Positions 26,929-35,559 of a stretch of DNA of 64,000 bases are shown in pieces. Position numbers and translations under genes: made by a program. This DNA is from Candidatus Tenderia electrophaga (GTDB lineage: Bacteria; Pseudomonadota; Gammaproteobacteria; Tenderiales; Tenderiaceae), in the NCBI GenBank assembly GCA_001447805.1, contig CP013099.1, forward strand, positions 744,001 through 808,000, given 5' to 3'. The notes under the pieces are model-generated. The model did no database searches, had not been told where the DNA came from, and saw only the letters and a list, made by a program, of their open reading frames with translations. How positions within the stretch are numbered: position 1 is the first letter of the stretch; each line of letters begins with the position of its first letter.

Positions 26929-28266
26929 ATGGATGAGCATTCAGCACACGAAACCGACATCAAGAAAGGCAGCATCTCCCTGCTCGGCGGGATTGCGATG
27001 GGCACCGGCGTCATGATCGGCGCGGGCATCTTTGCGCTCACCGGTCAGATTGCGGAGCTCGCGGGACCGCTGTTTCCGCTTTCCTTCGTCGCCGGCGCGC
27101 TGGTGACGGCGCTCGCCGCCTACAGCTATATCAAAATGTCCAACGCCTGGCCGTCCTCAGGCGGGATCGCCATGATCCTGCAAAAGGCTTACGGTCCCGG
27201 TGTCGTAGCGGCCTCGGCTTCGCTGCTGATGGCGCTCTCGATGGTGATCAACGAAAGCCTGGTCGCGCGGACATTCGCGAGCTATGTCCTGCGGCCCTTC
27301 GATCTCGAGAAAAACGGTCTGCTGATTTCAGCGCTCGCGCTGGCGCTCATCATTTTTGCCTTTTTCGTGAACGCGGCCGGCAACCGATCGGTCAGCGGCG
27401 TTTCGCTGTTCATGTCCGTAATCAAGATCGGCGGCATCGCGACTTTCGCCATCGCCGCGATTTGGGCGAACGGGTTGTCCTCGGGCGCGTTCGCGGAACC
27501 TGTCTCTTTGTCGACAGCCGACGCGCTGCTAGCTTCGGTGGCGTTCTCCATTCTGGCCTTCAAGGGCTTCACGACCATCACCAATAGCGGCGGCGAAATT
27601 GTCGACCCGCATCGCAATGTCGGGAGGACTATCTTCTATTCTATCGCCATTTGCATCGTGATCTACTTGCTCGTCGCGATCGCCGTCGGCTCCAGCCTCG
27701 ATATTTCCGAAATCGTCGCGGCGCGCGACACATCGCTGGCGGCAGCAGCGCGCCCGGCCCTGGGCGACATTGGCTTCTATTTCACCATTGCGATCGCGAT
27801 ATCGGCAACGACCTCGGGGGTTATCGCGAGCGTCTTCGCCGTGTCTCGAATGCTCACGATGCTGACCGAGATGAAGATGATCCCGCACAGCCATTTCGGT
27901 ATGAAAGGCGGCATCCGCAGCCATATGCTGCTCTATACGGTCGTCATTGCCGGCATGCTGGCCGTCCTGTTCGACCTGTCGCGTATCGCATCGCTCGGCG
28001 CCTTCTTCTATCTGGTGATGGACATGCTGGTGCATTGGGGCGTTTTCCGCGGTCTGCGCGAGGAAATTGGTGCGCGGGCCTCGGTGCTCCTCGCGGCTCT
28101 CGCCGCGGACGCCGTCGTGCTCGCCGCATTCACCGCGGTGAAATTGCAGAGCGATCCCGCCGTCGTCGTTTATGCCGTGATCGGTATCGGGGTCGTTTTT
28201 ATGCTCGAATGGGTCTTTCTCTCCCGCAGGCGCTCATCGAGCTCCTCCGATGAGCATGCCCATTGA
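26929..28266 (+). CDS. APC-superfamily amino acid permease (copy 1)
   Basis: 445 residues, about 12 helices. The first helix carries the APC substrate motif GTGVMIGAGIFALTGQ. Others include ALSMVINESLVARTF and FKGFTTITNSGGEIVDP. A close paralogue is at 36950 and shares these blocks. The tail (SRRRSSSSSDEHAH) is Ser/His-rich. Its codon choice differs somewhat from neighbours (many TCG, GCG and ATCGCGAT-type runs), which hints at separate transfer. Likely an amino acid or polyamine importer or exchanger. Confidence 0.85.
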   Translation: MDEHSAHETDIKKGSISLLGGIAMGTGVMIGAGIFALTGQIAELAGPLFPLSFVAGALVTALAAYSYIKMSNAWPSSGGIAMILQKAYGPGVVAASASLLMALSMVINESLVARTFASYVLRPFDLEKNGLLISALALALIIFAFFVNAAGNRSVSGVSLFMSVIKIGGIATFAIAAIWANGLSSGAFAEPVSLSTADALLASVAFSILAFKGFTTITNSGGEIVDPHRNVGRTIFYSIAICIVIYLLVAIAVGSSLDISEIVAARDTSLAAAARPALGDIGFYFTIAIAISATTSGVIASVFAVSRMLTMLTEMKMIPHSHFGMKGGIRSHMLLYTVVIAGMLAVLFDLSRIASLGAFFYLVMDMLVHWGVFRGLREEIGARASVLLAALAADAVVLAAFTAVKLQSDPAVVVYAVIGIGVVFMLEWVFLSRRRSSSSSDEHAH

Positions 28267-28336
28267 TGTTTGCGCTTCTCTTTGCGCACCATCGCCTGAT
28301 CAATGTTTTCACATCGGCTGTCAAAAGAGTTACTTG

Positions 28337-29521
28337 ATGGAGCACACGGTACTCACCGGTATTATCGGTCTTCTCGCCGCCTCAGTGGCGTTGCTGGCCC
28401 TGTTCGAACGTATCGGGCTGCCGATTCTACTGGCTTATCTGCTGGTCGGGATCGTTCTCGGTCCCAGCGGCTTATCCTGGATTCCCCATACCCGGGATCT
28501 GCATTTCCTCGCCGAGTTCGGGGTGGTGCTGCTGCTGTTCACCATCGGCCTGGAATTCTCTCTGGGCCGGCTGTGGACCTTGCGCAAACAGGTATTCGGA
28601 CTCGGGGGCGCCCAGGTGGTGGTCACCGCTGCGCTCGGTGCGCTGTTGGCCTGGGGAGTGGGGCTCGGTCCGGGCGCGGCCTTCGTGGTGGGCGGGGCGC
28701 TGGCCCTGTCCTCGACGGCGGTGGTGTCACGCGAGCTCAGTCGCAGGGATGAACTCGGTCAGCCGCACGGTCGTCTTGCGGTGGCGGTGTTGATCTTTCA
28801 GGACCTGGCCGTGGTTCCTTTCCTGATCCTGATCCCGGTGCTGGCCGGCGACTCGGGCAATGGTGTTTGGGGCGTGATCGGATCGGCCCTGTTGACCGGT
28901 GCCATCGTCATCGCGCTGATGATGGCGGCGGGCCAGTGGATGTTGCGGCCGTTGTTCCGGCGTATCGCCGAACGCGGTTCAGAAGAGCTGTTCACATTGA
29001 CGGCACTGTTGTTTGCACTCGCGGCGTCATGGATTACCGAGTTCGCGGGATTGTCATTGGCCCTGGGTGCTTTTCTCGCCGGCGTGATGCTCGGCGAGAC
29101 CGAGTACAGACACCGTCTCAGTGAAGAGATCCGACCGTTTCGTGATGTGCTGCTGGGATTCTTTTTTGTGGTGATCGGCATGATGCTGGATCTGGCGGCG
29201 ATGGGGGCGCTGTTGCCGTGGGTGCTGCTGGCGCTGGTCATGTTGCTGCTGGTGAAGACATTGACTACCACCGTACTGGCGCGGTTGTTCAGTGTGCCAC
29301 GCGGCGCCGCCCTGCATACGGCGTTATTGTTGTGTCAGGGCGGCGAGTTCGGCCTGGTGCTGGTGATGCTGGCGGCTAAGGAGGGGCTGCTGAGACCCTC
29401 CGTCGAGCAGGTGGTGCTCGGCACGATCATCCTGAGCATTGCGCTGACGCCATTGCTGGTCGTTTGGGCGGGCCCGCTGTCACGCAAGATCTGTTTTCGC
29501 GAGGCCGGCGTTCGCGATTGA
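28337..29521 (+). CDS. CPA2-family monovalent cation/proton antiporter (KefB-like membrane domain)
   Basis: 394 residues with about 12 helices. Motifs typical of Kef/CPA2 antiporters are GLPILLAYLLVGIVLGPSG, LFTIGLEFSLGRLW, ALSSTAVVSRELSR, FQDLAVVPFLIL and LALGAFLAGVMLGETEYRH. Start ATG 28337 has AAAGAG upstream and removes a non-conserved extension. The C-terminal nucleotide-binding TrkA_N domain of KefB/KefC is absent, so glutathione or NAD gating of the Kef kind is unlikely. Probable role: K+ or Na+/H+ exchange. Confidence 0.88.
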   Translation: MEHTVLTGIIGLLAASVALLALFERIGLPILLAYLLVGIVLGPSGLSWIPHTRDLHFLAEFGVVLLLFTIGLEFSLGRLWTLRKQVFGLGGAQVVVTAALGALLAWGVGLGPGAAFVVGGALALSSTAVVSRELSRRDELGQPHGRLAVAVLIFQDLAVVPFLILIPVLAGDSGNGVWGVIGSALLTGAIVIALMMAAGQWMLRPLFRRIAERGSEELFTLTALLFALAASWITEFAGLSLALGAFLAGVMLGETEYRHRLSEEIRPFRDVLLGFFFVVIGMMLDLAAMGALLPWVLLALVMLLLVKTLTTTVLARLFSVPRGAALHTALLLCQGGEFGLVLVMLAAKEGLLRPSVEQVVLGTIILSIALTPLLVVWAGPLSRKICFREAGVRD

Positions 29522-29560
29522 GCGGCGCCAGGTGGCAAATGACCAATGGAGGACACGGCG

Positions 29561-30070
29561 ATGAGACGCGACAGTGAAAAAGTGAAAGACCCGGTGTGCC
29601 ACATGTGGGTGGCGCCGGAGCAGTACGCGATCAACTATCAGGGCATGGACTTCGCCTTCTGCTCGCAGCAGTGCAAGGACCGCTTCCTGGCCAACCCGCA
29701 CTTATATATTGGTGTGCCGGGCGAGCCGGCGCCGAAGCAGCAAGGGCAGGCGGTGGTCAAGCGCCGCCGCCTGCGCCTGGAGCAACCCTTGTCGGCATCG
29801 GCGGCGCAGCAGGTCGGCGAGCAACTCCGCGCCATGATGGGGGTGTATGCGGTGGACATCGATGCGAACGAGTTGACCCTCACCTACGACCTGCTGCAGG
29901 CAACGGCCGGGCAGATCGAGGCGACCCTGCAACAGGCCGGCGCCCGCCTGGGCGGCGGCTGGAGCGAAAAGTTGCGCCGCGCTTTTGTTCACTACCTCGA
30001 AGAGAACGAGGTGGCGAGCCGGGAGGTGCAGCCCGGCCCGCATGGGCACGGCGGCCATCACCATAGCTGA
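29561..30070 (+). CDS. YHS-domain protein with a second HMA-like domain (copy 1)
   Basis: 169 residues. Residues 8-50 are a YHS domain (KDPVCHMWVAPEQYAINY; FAFCSQQCKDRFLANPHLYI). A linker GEPAPKQQGQAVVKRRRLRL leads to a second domain of about 80 residues (LRAMMGVYAVDIDANELTLTYD) with a beta-alpha-beta order like HMA folds but no CxxC. The tail is His-rich (HGHGGHHHS). ATG 29561 is chosen because TGGAGG lies 7 bases upstream. The same architecture recurs at 34845. Possibly a cytosolic metal carrier or sensor. Confidence 0.82.
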   Translation: MRRDSEKVKDPVCHMWVAPEQYAINYQGMDFAFCSQQCKDRFLANPHLYIGVPGEPAPKQQGQAVVKRRRLRLEQPLSASAAQQVGEQLRAMMGVYAVDIDANELTLTYDLLQATAGQIEATLQQAGARLGGGWSEKLRRAFVHYLEENEVASREVQPGPHGHGGHHHS

Positions 30071-30161
30071 AGCGTGCACGCGGGCTTGGTCAAGAGACTT
30101 GTGGCTGGGCGGTCGTCGTTCAGCTGAATCGCGCCACAGAGAATCGTTGGGAGCATACGCG

Positions 30162-31028
30162 ATGGAGACCGAACACCGGATCAGGCTGGCGGACGGCCGC
30201 ACGCTCGCGTGCCTGGAACTGGGTGATCCTGGTGGAGCGCCGGTGTTGTACTTCCACGGCTATCCAGGCTCGCGCCTCGAGGCCCGGTTGGCAGCGCGGC
30301 CCGCGGTACATCTCGGCCTGCGGCTGCTTGCGCCCGACCGTCCCGGCTTCGGCGAATCCAGCTTCCAGCCGGGGCGGACACTGAGCGCCTGGTGCGGCGA
30401 TGTCGCACAGCTGGCGGACCAGCTCGATGTGGAACGCTTCGCCGTTGCAGGGGTCTCCGGCGGCGGACCCTATGCCTTGGCCTGCGCTGCGCGCATCCCG
30501 AAGCGCCTCGCCCGGGTGGCATTGGTAGGCGCCCTGGGACCGCTGGTGGGCATGCGCTCTACACGCGGCATGGTGACACTGAATCGCCTGGCCTTGGCAC
30601 TGGCGGCAAGATCGCCGCCACTGGCACGGCTTGCCATCGATCTGGCGGCGCGATGGCTGCGGCATCGCCCGGAGCGCTTCCTCGCCCATATGTTGGCTGG
30701 AGCGCCCGAGGCGGACCGCAAAGTGCTTGCCGATGCGGATTACCGTGCATTGCTCGCTGCGAGTACGGCGGAGGCGCTGCGCCAGGGCGGGCGGGGTGTC
30801 GCGTGGGAACTGACGCTGTTGGCCCGGCCGTGGGATTTCAGCCTGCAGGAGGTGTCTGTGCCAGTGCGGCTCTGGCAGGGGCTGTCCGACAACATCGTAC
30901 CGCCGGTGATGGCCCGCGGTCTGGTCGGCGCGTTGTCGACCACCGAGGTCCACTACCTGCCCGGGGAGGGCCACCTCTCGCTCATCGCGCGCCGGCTTGC
31001 CCCGGTGCTTGAGAACCTATGTGCCTAA
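30162..31028 (+). CDS. Alpha/beta-fold hydrolase
   Basis: 288 residues. Oxyanion-side motif LYFHGYPGSRLEA and PDRPGFGESS, the nucleophile elbow GVSGGGPYALA, and the catalytic His in LPGEGHLSLI are all in place; an acidic residue probably lies in LSDNIVPP. ATG 30162 is supported by GGGAG upstream. The substrate is unknown. It sits between a YHS gene and an unknown zinc-ribbon protein gene. Confidence 0.88.
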   Translation: METEHRIRLADGRTLACLELGDPGGAPVLYFHGYPGSRLEARLAARPAVHLGLRLLAPDRPGFGESSFQPGRTLSAWCGDVAQLADQLDVERFAVAGVSGGGPYALACAARIPKRLARVALVGALGPLVGMRSTRGMVTLNRLALALAARSPPLARLAIDLAARWLRHRPERFLAHMLAGAPEADRKVLADADYRALLAASTAEALRQGGRGVAWELTLLARPWDFSLQEVSVPVRLWQGLSDNIVPPVMARGLVGALSTTEVHYLPGEGHLSLIARRLAPVLENLCA

Positions 31029-31049
31029 CAACAAAAAAGGAGGCAAGCC

Positions 31050-31724
31050 ATGAATGATTCGCCACGCGGCCACCACCAGGAACCGCCAAGGCCTGAACCC
31101 GAAGTCATCAAGCTTGACATTGACGAGGATGGCTCTCCGGTCACGCTGGAACCGGGAAGCTGGTTCGTCTGTTTCGTGCCGGGTCTCCAGAAACAGTGGT
31201 GGCACCCGTTCGTCAACAAGCGCCACAAGCACGTGTTCGCCCTGCGCCCGGCGGGCAGGGACGAATGGACCCTGTTCGAGCCGTGGTGGCACCGCCTGCT
31301 CACGGCCAGCATCACTGCGGAACAGGCGCGCAAGTTTCTGCTCTGGGGTGCCCAGGGCGACGTCCTGCTGGTGCGCGAGGCCATTCCCGGGCACGGGAGC
31401 CAGGTGCGCGGGTGGATGACCTGCGCGGCGCTGGCCTCCTATCTGCTGGGGCGCAAGTACTGGGTATGGACGCCGCACGGGCTTTACAAGCTGCTGCTGC
31501 AGGAACCCGGTGTTTGCCGGGTGGATGTTTCCGTGCTGTTGGAAAGTGATCTGGCCTCACTCGCCGCACCGGGTACCCGCATGGTCGCGGCCTGCCCGAA
31601 ATGCGCATCGGGTGCCCCCCGGCCGCCCGGTGCGCCAAAGCCGTTCTGCATGAACTGCGGCCGCGACCTGACACCCGGTTGGGGTGACAAGGTGCGGGCG
31701 CAGAGCCGGGGGCGGGCTGCCTGA
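31050..31724 (+). CDS. Unknown protein with C-terminal zinc ribbon
   Basis: 224 residues, soluble, no signal peptide. The C-terminus has two CxxC knuckles (ACPKCASG and FCMNCGRDL) about 16 residues apart, which should hold a Zn. The rest is rich in Trp (PWWHRLL, KQWWHPFVNKRHKHVFAL) and has no motif I know. GGAGG precedes the ATG. The next gene, a membrane transporter, begins 25 bp later, so the two may act together. Confidence 0.65.
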   Translation: MNDSPRGHHQEPPRPEPEVIKLDIDEDGSPVTLEPGSWFVCFVPGLQKQWWHPFVNKRHKHVFALRPAGRDEWTLFEPWWHRLLTASITAEQARKFLLWGAQGDVLLVREAIPGHGSQVRGWMTCAALASYLLGRKYWVWTPHGLYKLLLQEPGVCRVDVSVLLESDLASLAAPGTRMVAACPKCASGAPRPPGAPKPFCMNCGRDLTPGWGDKVRAQSRGRAA

Positions 31725-31749
31725 AGGCGTCCGATAGGGCAATGCAGGC

Positions 31750-32958
31750 ATGTCAGGAATGGAACAGGCGGACATGATGCAGTCGCAGGGCCCTCAGGTA
31801 CAGGCCTGCGCCGCTGAGGAGCGATGGTCTTCGGGGCGGCGAATCATCCCGGCCCTGGGTACGCCGCTGGCCTCCATTTTCGGCAGCGGGTTCCTGGTGA
31901 TCGTGCCGGTGCTGGCCAGCGGCGTGGGGCCGTATGCGGTGTGGGCGATGCTGGCGGTGGCCTTTGTCGCGTTCCATACCGGCGCCATCGTGCGCCATAA
32001 CATCCTGTGCGCCGAGCCGGTGCTGGCGGCGAGCAATCAGCGTGCGACGCTCGTGCTCGAACGGCTGTCGGACGCGGCGCTGGTCCTGGCCTATGTGGTG
32101 TCCGTCTGCCTCTATATTCACATCCTGAGTGCCTTCGTGCTCGGTGCTGTCGGGCTGGATTCCGGTTTCAACAAGAGCCTGCTCACCACAGTGGTGATCG
32201 GGCTGATTACGGTGATCGGCATCCTGGGCGGCTTGAAGCCGCTGGAGCGGCTGGAACGCTGGGCGCTGTATGTGACGTTTCTGATGCTGGCCCTGCTGCT
32301 GATCGGCTTTGCCGTTTACGACGCACAGCTTTACCTGGATACCGGGCGTTTCGCGCTGCCGGCCCTGCCGCAGCGCTCCGGCTGGGAAATGCTGACCATC
32401 GTGGCCGGCACCCTGATCGTGGTGCAGGGCTTCGAGACCCCGCGCTATCTCGGCCGCCGCTTCGACACCGGGACGCGGATCCGGGCCTCGCGCTGGTCGC
32501 AGTACGTCTCCCTCTCGATCTATGTCGCCTTCGTCGCCCTGGCATTGCCCATCGTGCCGGTGCTGAACGGGCACTACGCCGACAACAGTCTCATTCAGCT
32601 GGCCGCGGCGGTCTCGGTGCTGCTGGCGATGCCGCTGGTCCTGGCCGCCGGCCTGTCGCAGTTTTCCGCCGCGGTGGCGGATACCCTGGCGGCCGCGGGC
32701 AATCTTGAGGAGGTCACGCGGCGGCGGCTCAGCCAGCGTTGGGGTTATCTTCTCGTCGCTGTTTCGGCCATGCTGCTCGCCTGGACCGGTTCGACCTTTA
32801 CGGTGATCGCGCTGGCGTCGCGCGCCTTTGCGTTGTACTACCTGTTGCAATGTCTGGTAGCGTTATCGGTGTGCAGGAACCGCCGCGAACGGCTGCGCTT
32901 CTTGCTGGTGGCGCTGGCGCTGGGGTTTGTCCTGCTGTTTGCCGTGCCGGCCGGTTGA
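31750..32958 (+). CDS. Multi-pass membrane transporter-like protein
   Basis: 402 residues with about 11 hydrophobic helices. The first (LASIFGSGFLVIVPVLASGV) has a broken, Gly-rich pattern as in LeuT-fold (APC/Nramp-like) transporters, and WEMLTIVAGTLIVVQGFETPRYLGRR is a conserved-looking block. I could not assign a family. Start may be the first ATG at 31750 or ATG 31759. It follows the zinc-ribbon gene. Substrate unknown. Confidence 0.65.
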   Translation: MSGMEQADMMQSQGPQVQACAAEERWSSGRRIIPALGTPLASIFGSGFLVIVPVLASGVGPYAVWAMLAVAFVAFHTGAIVRHNILCAEPVLAASNQRATLVLERLSDAALVLAYVVSVCLYIHILSAFVLGAVGLDSGFNKSLLTTVVIGLITVIGILGGLKPLERLERWALYVTFLMLALLLIGFAVYDAQLYLDTGRFALPALPQRSGWEMLTIVAGTLIVVQGFETPRYLGRRFDTGTRIRASRWSQYVSLSIYVAFVALALPIVPVLNGHYADNSLIQLAAAVSVLLAMPLVLAAGLSQFSAAVADTLAAAGNLEEVTRRRLSQRWGYLLVAVSAMLLAWTGSTFTVIALASRAFALYYLLQCLVALSVCRNRRERLRFLLVALALGFVLLFAVPAG

Positions 32959-33241
32959 ACGACGGTTGCCATGGGGCATCTTGACGGGCCAATGTGTTCA
33001 CCTGTCTCGTGCCGGCTGGGCCTGGCGATGGGCGTCTTTATTTCACGGTGAGCGGATCGGCATGATGACGATATTGGGCGTGTTGTTGACGCTGGCGGCG
33101 CTGGCCAACGCCGGGGCCGGTGCGCGATAGTTCAGGATGGCGATTGATGACGACACAGGGTATGAAAGGTATGAATGGTTGTAAACAGGACAGATATAGA
33201 CGGGATATGAGCTATTCATTTCAGTACCGGCGGGCGCGCGC

Positions 33242-34834
33242 ATGGCGTACCTGAGCCGCTTCATTCGCATCAGCTGGGCGCTGTGGGCGTACCTGTTGTG
33301 GTGGGGCCTGGTCCGTCTGCACTGGCTGCATCCCAAGCTTTCTCCGGCGCGCAAGTTCGCCGGCATGCTGGCGGGGCTGGGGACGACGTTCATCAAGCTG
33401 GGGCAGGGGCTGAGCCTGCGCCGCGACCTGTTGCCGGACGACTATATCGAGGCCCTGCAGACCCTGCAGGACCGGGTGGCGCCGTTCGACGGCAAGGTGG
33501 CCGAGCTGGAGATCGAGCGGGCGCTGGGTGCGCCGATCCATGAGCTGTTTGCCGAGTTCGATGAACAAGCGCTGGCCGCGGCGTCCATCGCCCAGGTTCA
33601 CCGCGCCCGCCTCCACGATGGCCGGGACGTCGTGGTCAAGGTGCGCCGCCCGGCCATCAAGGCGCAGGTGGCGCGCGACATGCGCCTGCTGAAACTCGCG
33701 GTCAGGCTGCTCGCGGCACTGGTCCCGCGGCTGCGCCAGTTCCAGCCGCTCGCCATCATCGAGGAGATAGATAACGGACTGCAGCAGGAGATGGACTTTC
33801 GGCGCGAGGCGCGCAACGTCAAGCGTTTCGTGCAAATGTTCAAGGATTCGCAGACGATCTATGTCCCCGCCATCGTGGACGATCTCTATACCGACGCGGT
33901 GCTGGTCCAGATACGCAGCGGTGGGCGCCGGATCGATGATCCCGCGGTCAAGGAGCACGGCCCGGCGCTGGCGCAGGCGCTGGTGGACGCCTATTTAAAA
34001 CAGTTTTTTCTACACGGCCTGTTTCACGGCGACCCCCACCCCGGCAACCTGTTCATCATGGACGACGGGCGCATCTGTCTGCACGACTTCGGTCTGGTGG
34101 GATTTCTCGATCAGCGCAGTCGCAAGAACCTCGCCGCCGCCATGCAGGCCTTCGTGCAGCGCGACAGTGGCTGGTTGCTGGATGCCTACCAGGATCTGGG
34201 CTTGATCGCCGGCGACTTGGGCCGCGCCGAATTCATGCGCGGTCTGGAAGAGCTGCTGGAAGACTATGCCGCGCTGCCCATGAAGGACTGGTCGTTCAGC
34301 GAGGCGTTTATCGCCATGATGCGCCTGGGGCAGGGGCGCAACGTGCGGGTGCCGCATAACCTGCTGGTCTACCTGCGGGCGTCCTTGCTCACCGAGTCGG
34401 CGGTGCGGGCCCTGGACCGCGACTTCAACGTCGTGCAGGGCTTAATCGCGGGCGAACGACAGATCAGGGACGCTATCACGTCGCGCGCCAGCGAGGCCAT
34501 GAAGTCGCGTTTGAAATACGAGGCGGCCGAGGCGCTCCAGGAATTGCCCCAGACCCTCGCGGAGGGGGTGCGCAGGCTGCGCCGGGAAGGATTCCAGTGG
34601 CGCTTGCACCACCGGGGCCTGAAGGATCTCGAATCCCATCTCGACCGCAGCAGCAACCGCCTGGCGTTGGCGCTGGTATCCCTCGGTCTGTACATCGCCG
34701 CGTCGTTGCTCATGCAGTTTGAATTGGCGCCCCGCGTGGCGGGCATCCCGGTGCCCGCCTTGATCGGCTACGGGCTGGCATTCTGGTTTACGATTCGACT
34801 GGTGCGCGGCATCTCGCGCTCGGGTCAATTATAG
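33242..34834 (+). CDS. ABC1/UbiB-family atypical kinase
   Basis: 530 residues. The signature FIKLGQGLSLRRDLLP (KxGQ motif), the A-rich loop AAASIAQVHRARL, the ATP lysine VVVKVRRP, the catalytic HGDPHPGNLF and the metal motif HDFGLVG mark it as an ABC1/AarF/UbiB kinase. Two C-terminal helices anchor it (LALALVSLGLYIAASLLM; PALIGYGLAFWFTIRL). UbiB acts in ubiquinone synthesis with ubiD, ubiE or ubiJ as neighbours; here neighbours are YHS and transporter genes, so this may be a paralogue with a different target. Confidence 0.85.
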   Translation: MAYLSRFIRISWALWAYLLWWGLVRLHWLHPKLSPARKFAGMLAGLGTTFIKLGQGLSLRRDLLPDDYIEALQTLQDRVAPFDGKVAELEIERALGAPIHELFAEFDEQALAAASIAQVHRARLHDGRDVVVKVRRPAIKAQVARDMRLLKLAVRLLAALVPRLRQFQPLAIIEEIDNGLQQEMDFRREARNVKRFVQMFKDSQTIYVPAIVDDLYTDAVLVQIRSGGRRIDDPAVKEHGPALAQALVDAYLKQFFLHGLFHGDPHPGNLFIMDDGRICLHDFGLVGFLDQRSRKNLAAAMQAFVQRDSGWLLDAYQDLGLIAGDLGRAEFMRGLEELLEDYAALPMKDWSFSEAFIAMMRLGQGRNVRVPHNLLVYLRASLLTESAVRALDRDFNVVQGLIAGERQIRDAITSRASEAMKSRLKYEAAEALQELPQTLAEGVRRLRREGFQWRLHHRGLKDLESHLDRSSNRLALALVSLGLYIAASLLMQFELAPRVAGIPVPALIGYGLAFWFTIRLVRGISRSGQL

Positions 34835-34844
34835 GAGAGGCGCC

Positions 34845-35336
34845 ATGAAACAAAGCGATCAGGTGGAATGTCCGGTGTGCGGCATGCGGGTGGGCAGGCA
34901 CGACCGCGAGATCAGTTATCGGCAGATGAATTTCGCCTTCTGCTCCGAGCAGTGCCGGGCGCGCTTCCTTGCCCACCCGCATCTCTATGTCGGTTATCCG
35001 GGCCAGGCGGCGCCCAAGCAGAACGGCCAGGTGGCGCTCAAACGCAGGCGCCTGCATCTTCAGCAGCCGCTTTCCACCGAAGGGGAGGTGCTTGTCGGCG
35101 AGATGCTGCGCGGCCTGATGGGGATCGACGCCGTCACGGTCAGTGGCGATACGATCGAGATCACTTACGACCTGCTCCAGGTGAGTCTGGAGGAATTGGA
35201 GAGCGCAATCACCGCCGCCGGAACCCGCCTGGGAGAGGGGTGGCCGGAGCGTTTACGCCGCGCCCTGATCCACGCCAGCGAAGAGTCGGAAATCGAAGCC
35301 CGTGAAGCCACGCCGCCCCATCACTATCTTCCCTGA
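34845..35336 (+). CDS. YHS-domain protein with a second HMA-like domain (copy 2)
   Basis: 163 residues, paralogous to the protein at 29561 over its full length. YHS part: VECPVCGMRVGRHDREISY and FAFCSEQCRARFLAHPHLY. Linker: GQAAPKQNGQVALKRRRLHL. Second domain: LRGLMGIDAVTVSGDTIEIT. It ends in HHYLP in place of the poly-His tail. AGGAGAGG precedes the ATG. It follows the UbiB-like gene; a transketolase remnant begins just after it. Confidence 0.82.
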   Translation: MKQSDQVECPVCGMRVGRHDREISYRQMNFAFCSEQCRARFLAHPHLYVGYPGQAAPKQNGQVALKRRRLHLQQPLSTEGEVLVGEMLRGLMGIDAVTVSGDTIEITYDLLQVSLEELESAITAAGTRLGEGWPERLRRALIHASEESEIEAREATPPHHYLP

Positions 35337-35366
35337 CACGGGGTCCGCCGGTTTTTCCTGTGTGCC

Positions 35367-35538
35367 GCGGCTGGCGGTCGAGGCCGGGGTGAGCCAGGGC
35401 TGGCGCCGCTACGTGGGCGAGCGCGGCGCGGTGCTCGGCGTGGAGCGTTTCGGCGCCTCGGCGCCGGGGCCGGAGCTGCTGCGCCAATACGGCTTCACGG
35501 TGGAGAACGTCTGCCGGCGGGCGCGGGCCCATGAATGA
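35367..35538 (+). pseudogene. tkt: 3' fragment of a second transketolase gene
   Basis: Bases 35367-35527 match the 3' end of tkt at 19773-19933; by hand count about 14 of 161 differ. The frame encodes the Tkt C-terminus (RLAVEAGVSQGWRRYVGERG, then [15 protein letters not shown]). The rest of the gene is absent. It lies between the YHS gene and the glycosidase gene. Most likely a second tkt was removed by deletion, leaving its tail. Confidence 0.85.
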
Positions 35539-35559
35539 ACGTTTTGCGAGGAGAGGTAT

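Noticed and set aside
33062-33130. Very short hydrophobic frame (MMTILGVLLTLAALANAGAG)
   Set aside because: Only 22 codons, looks like an isolated signal peptide and has no mature part; could be chance.
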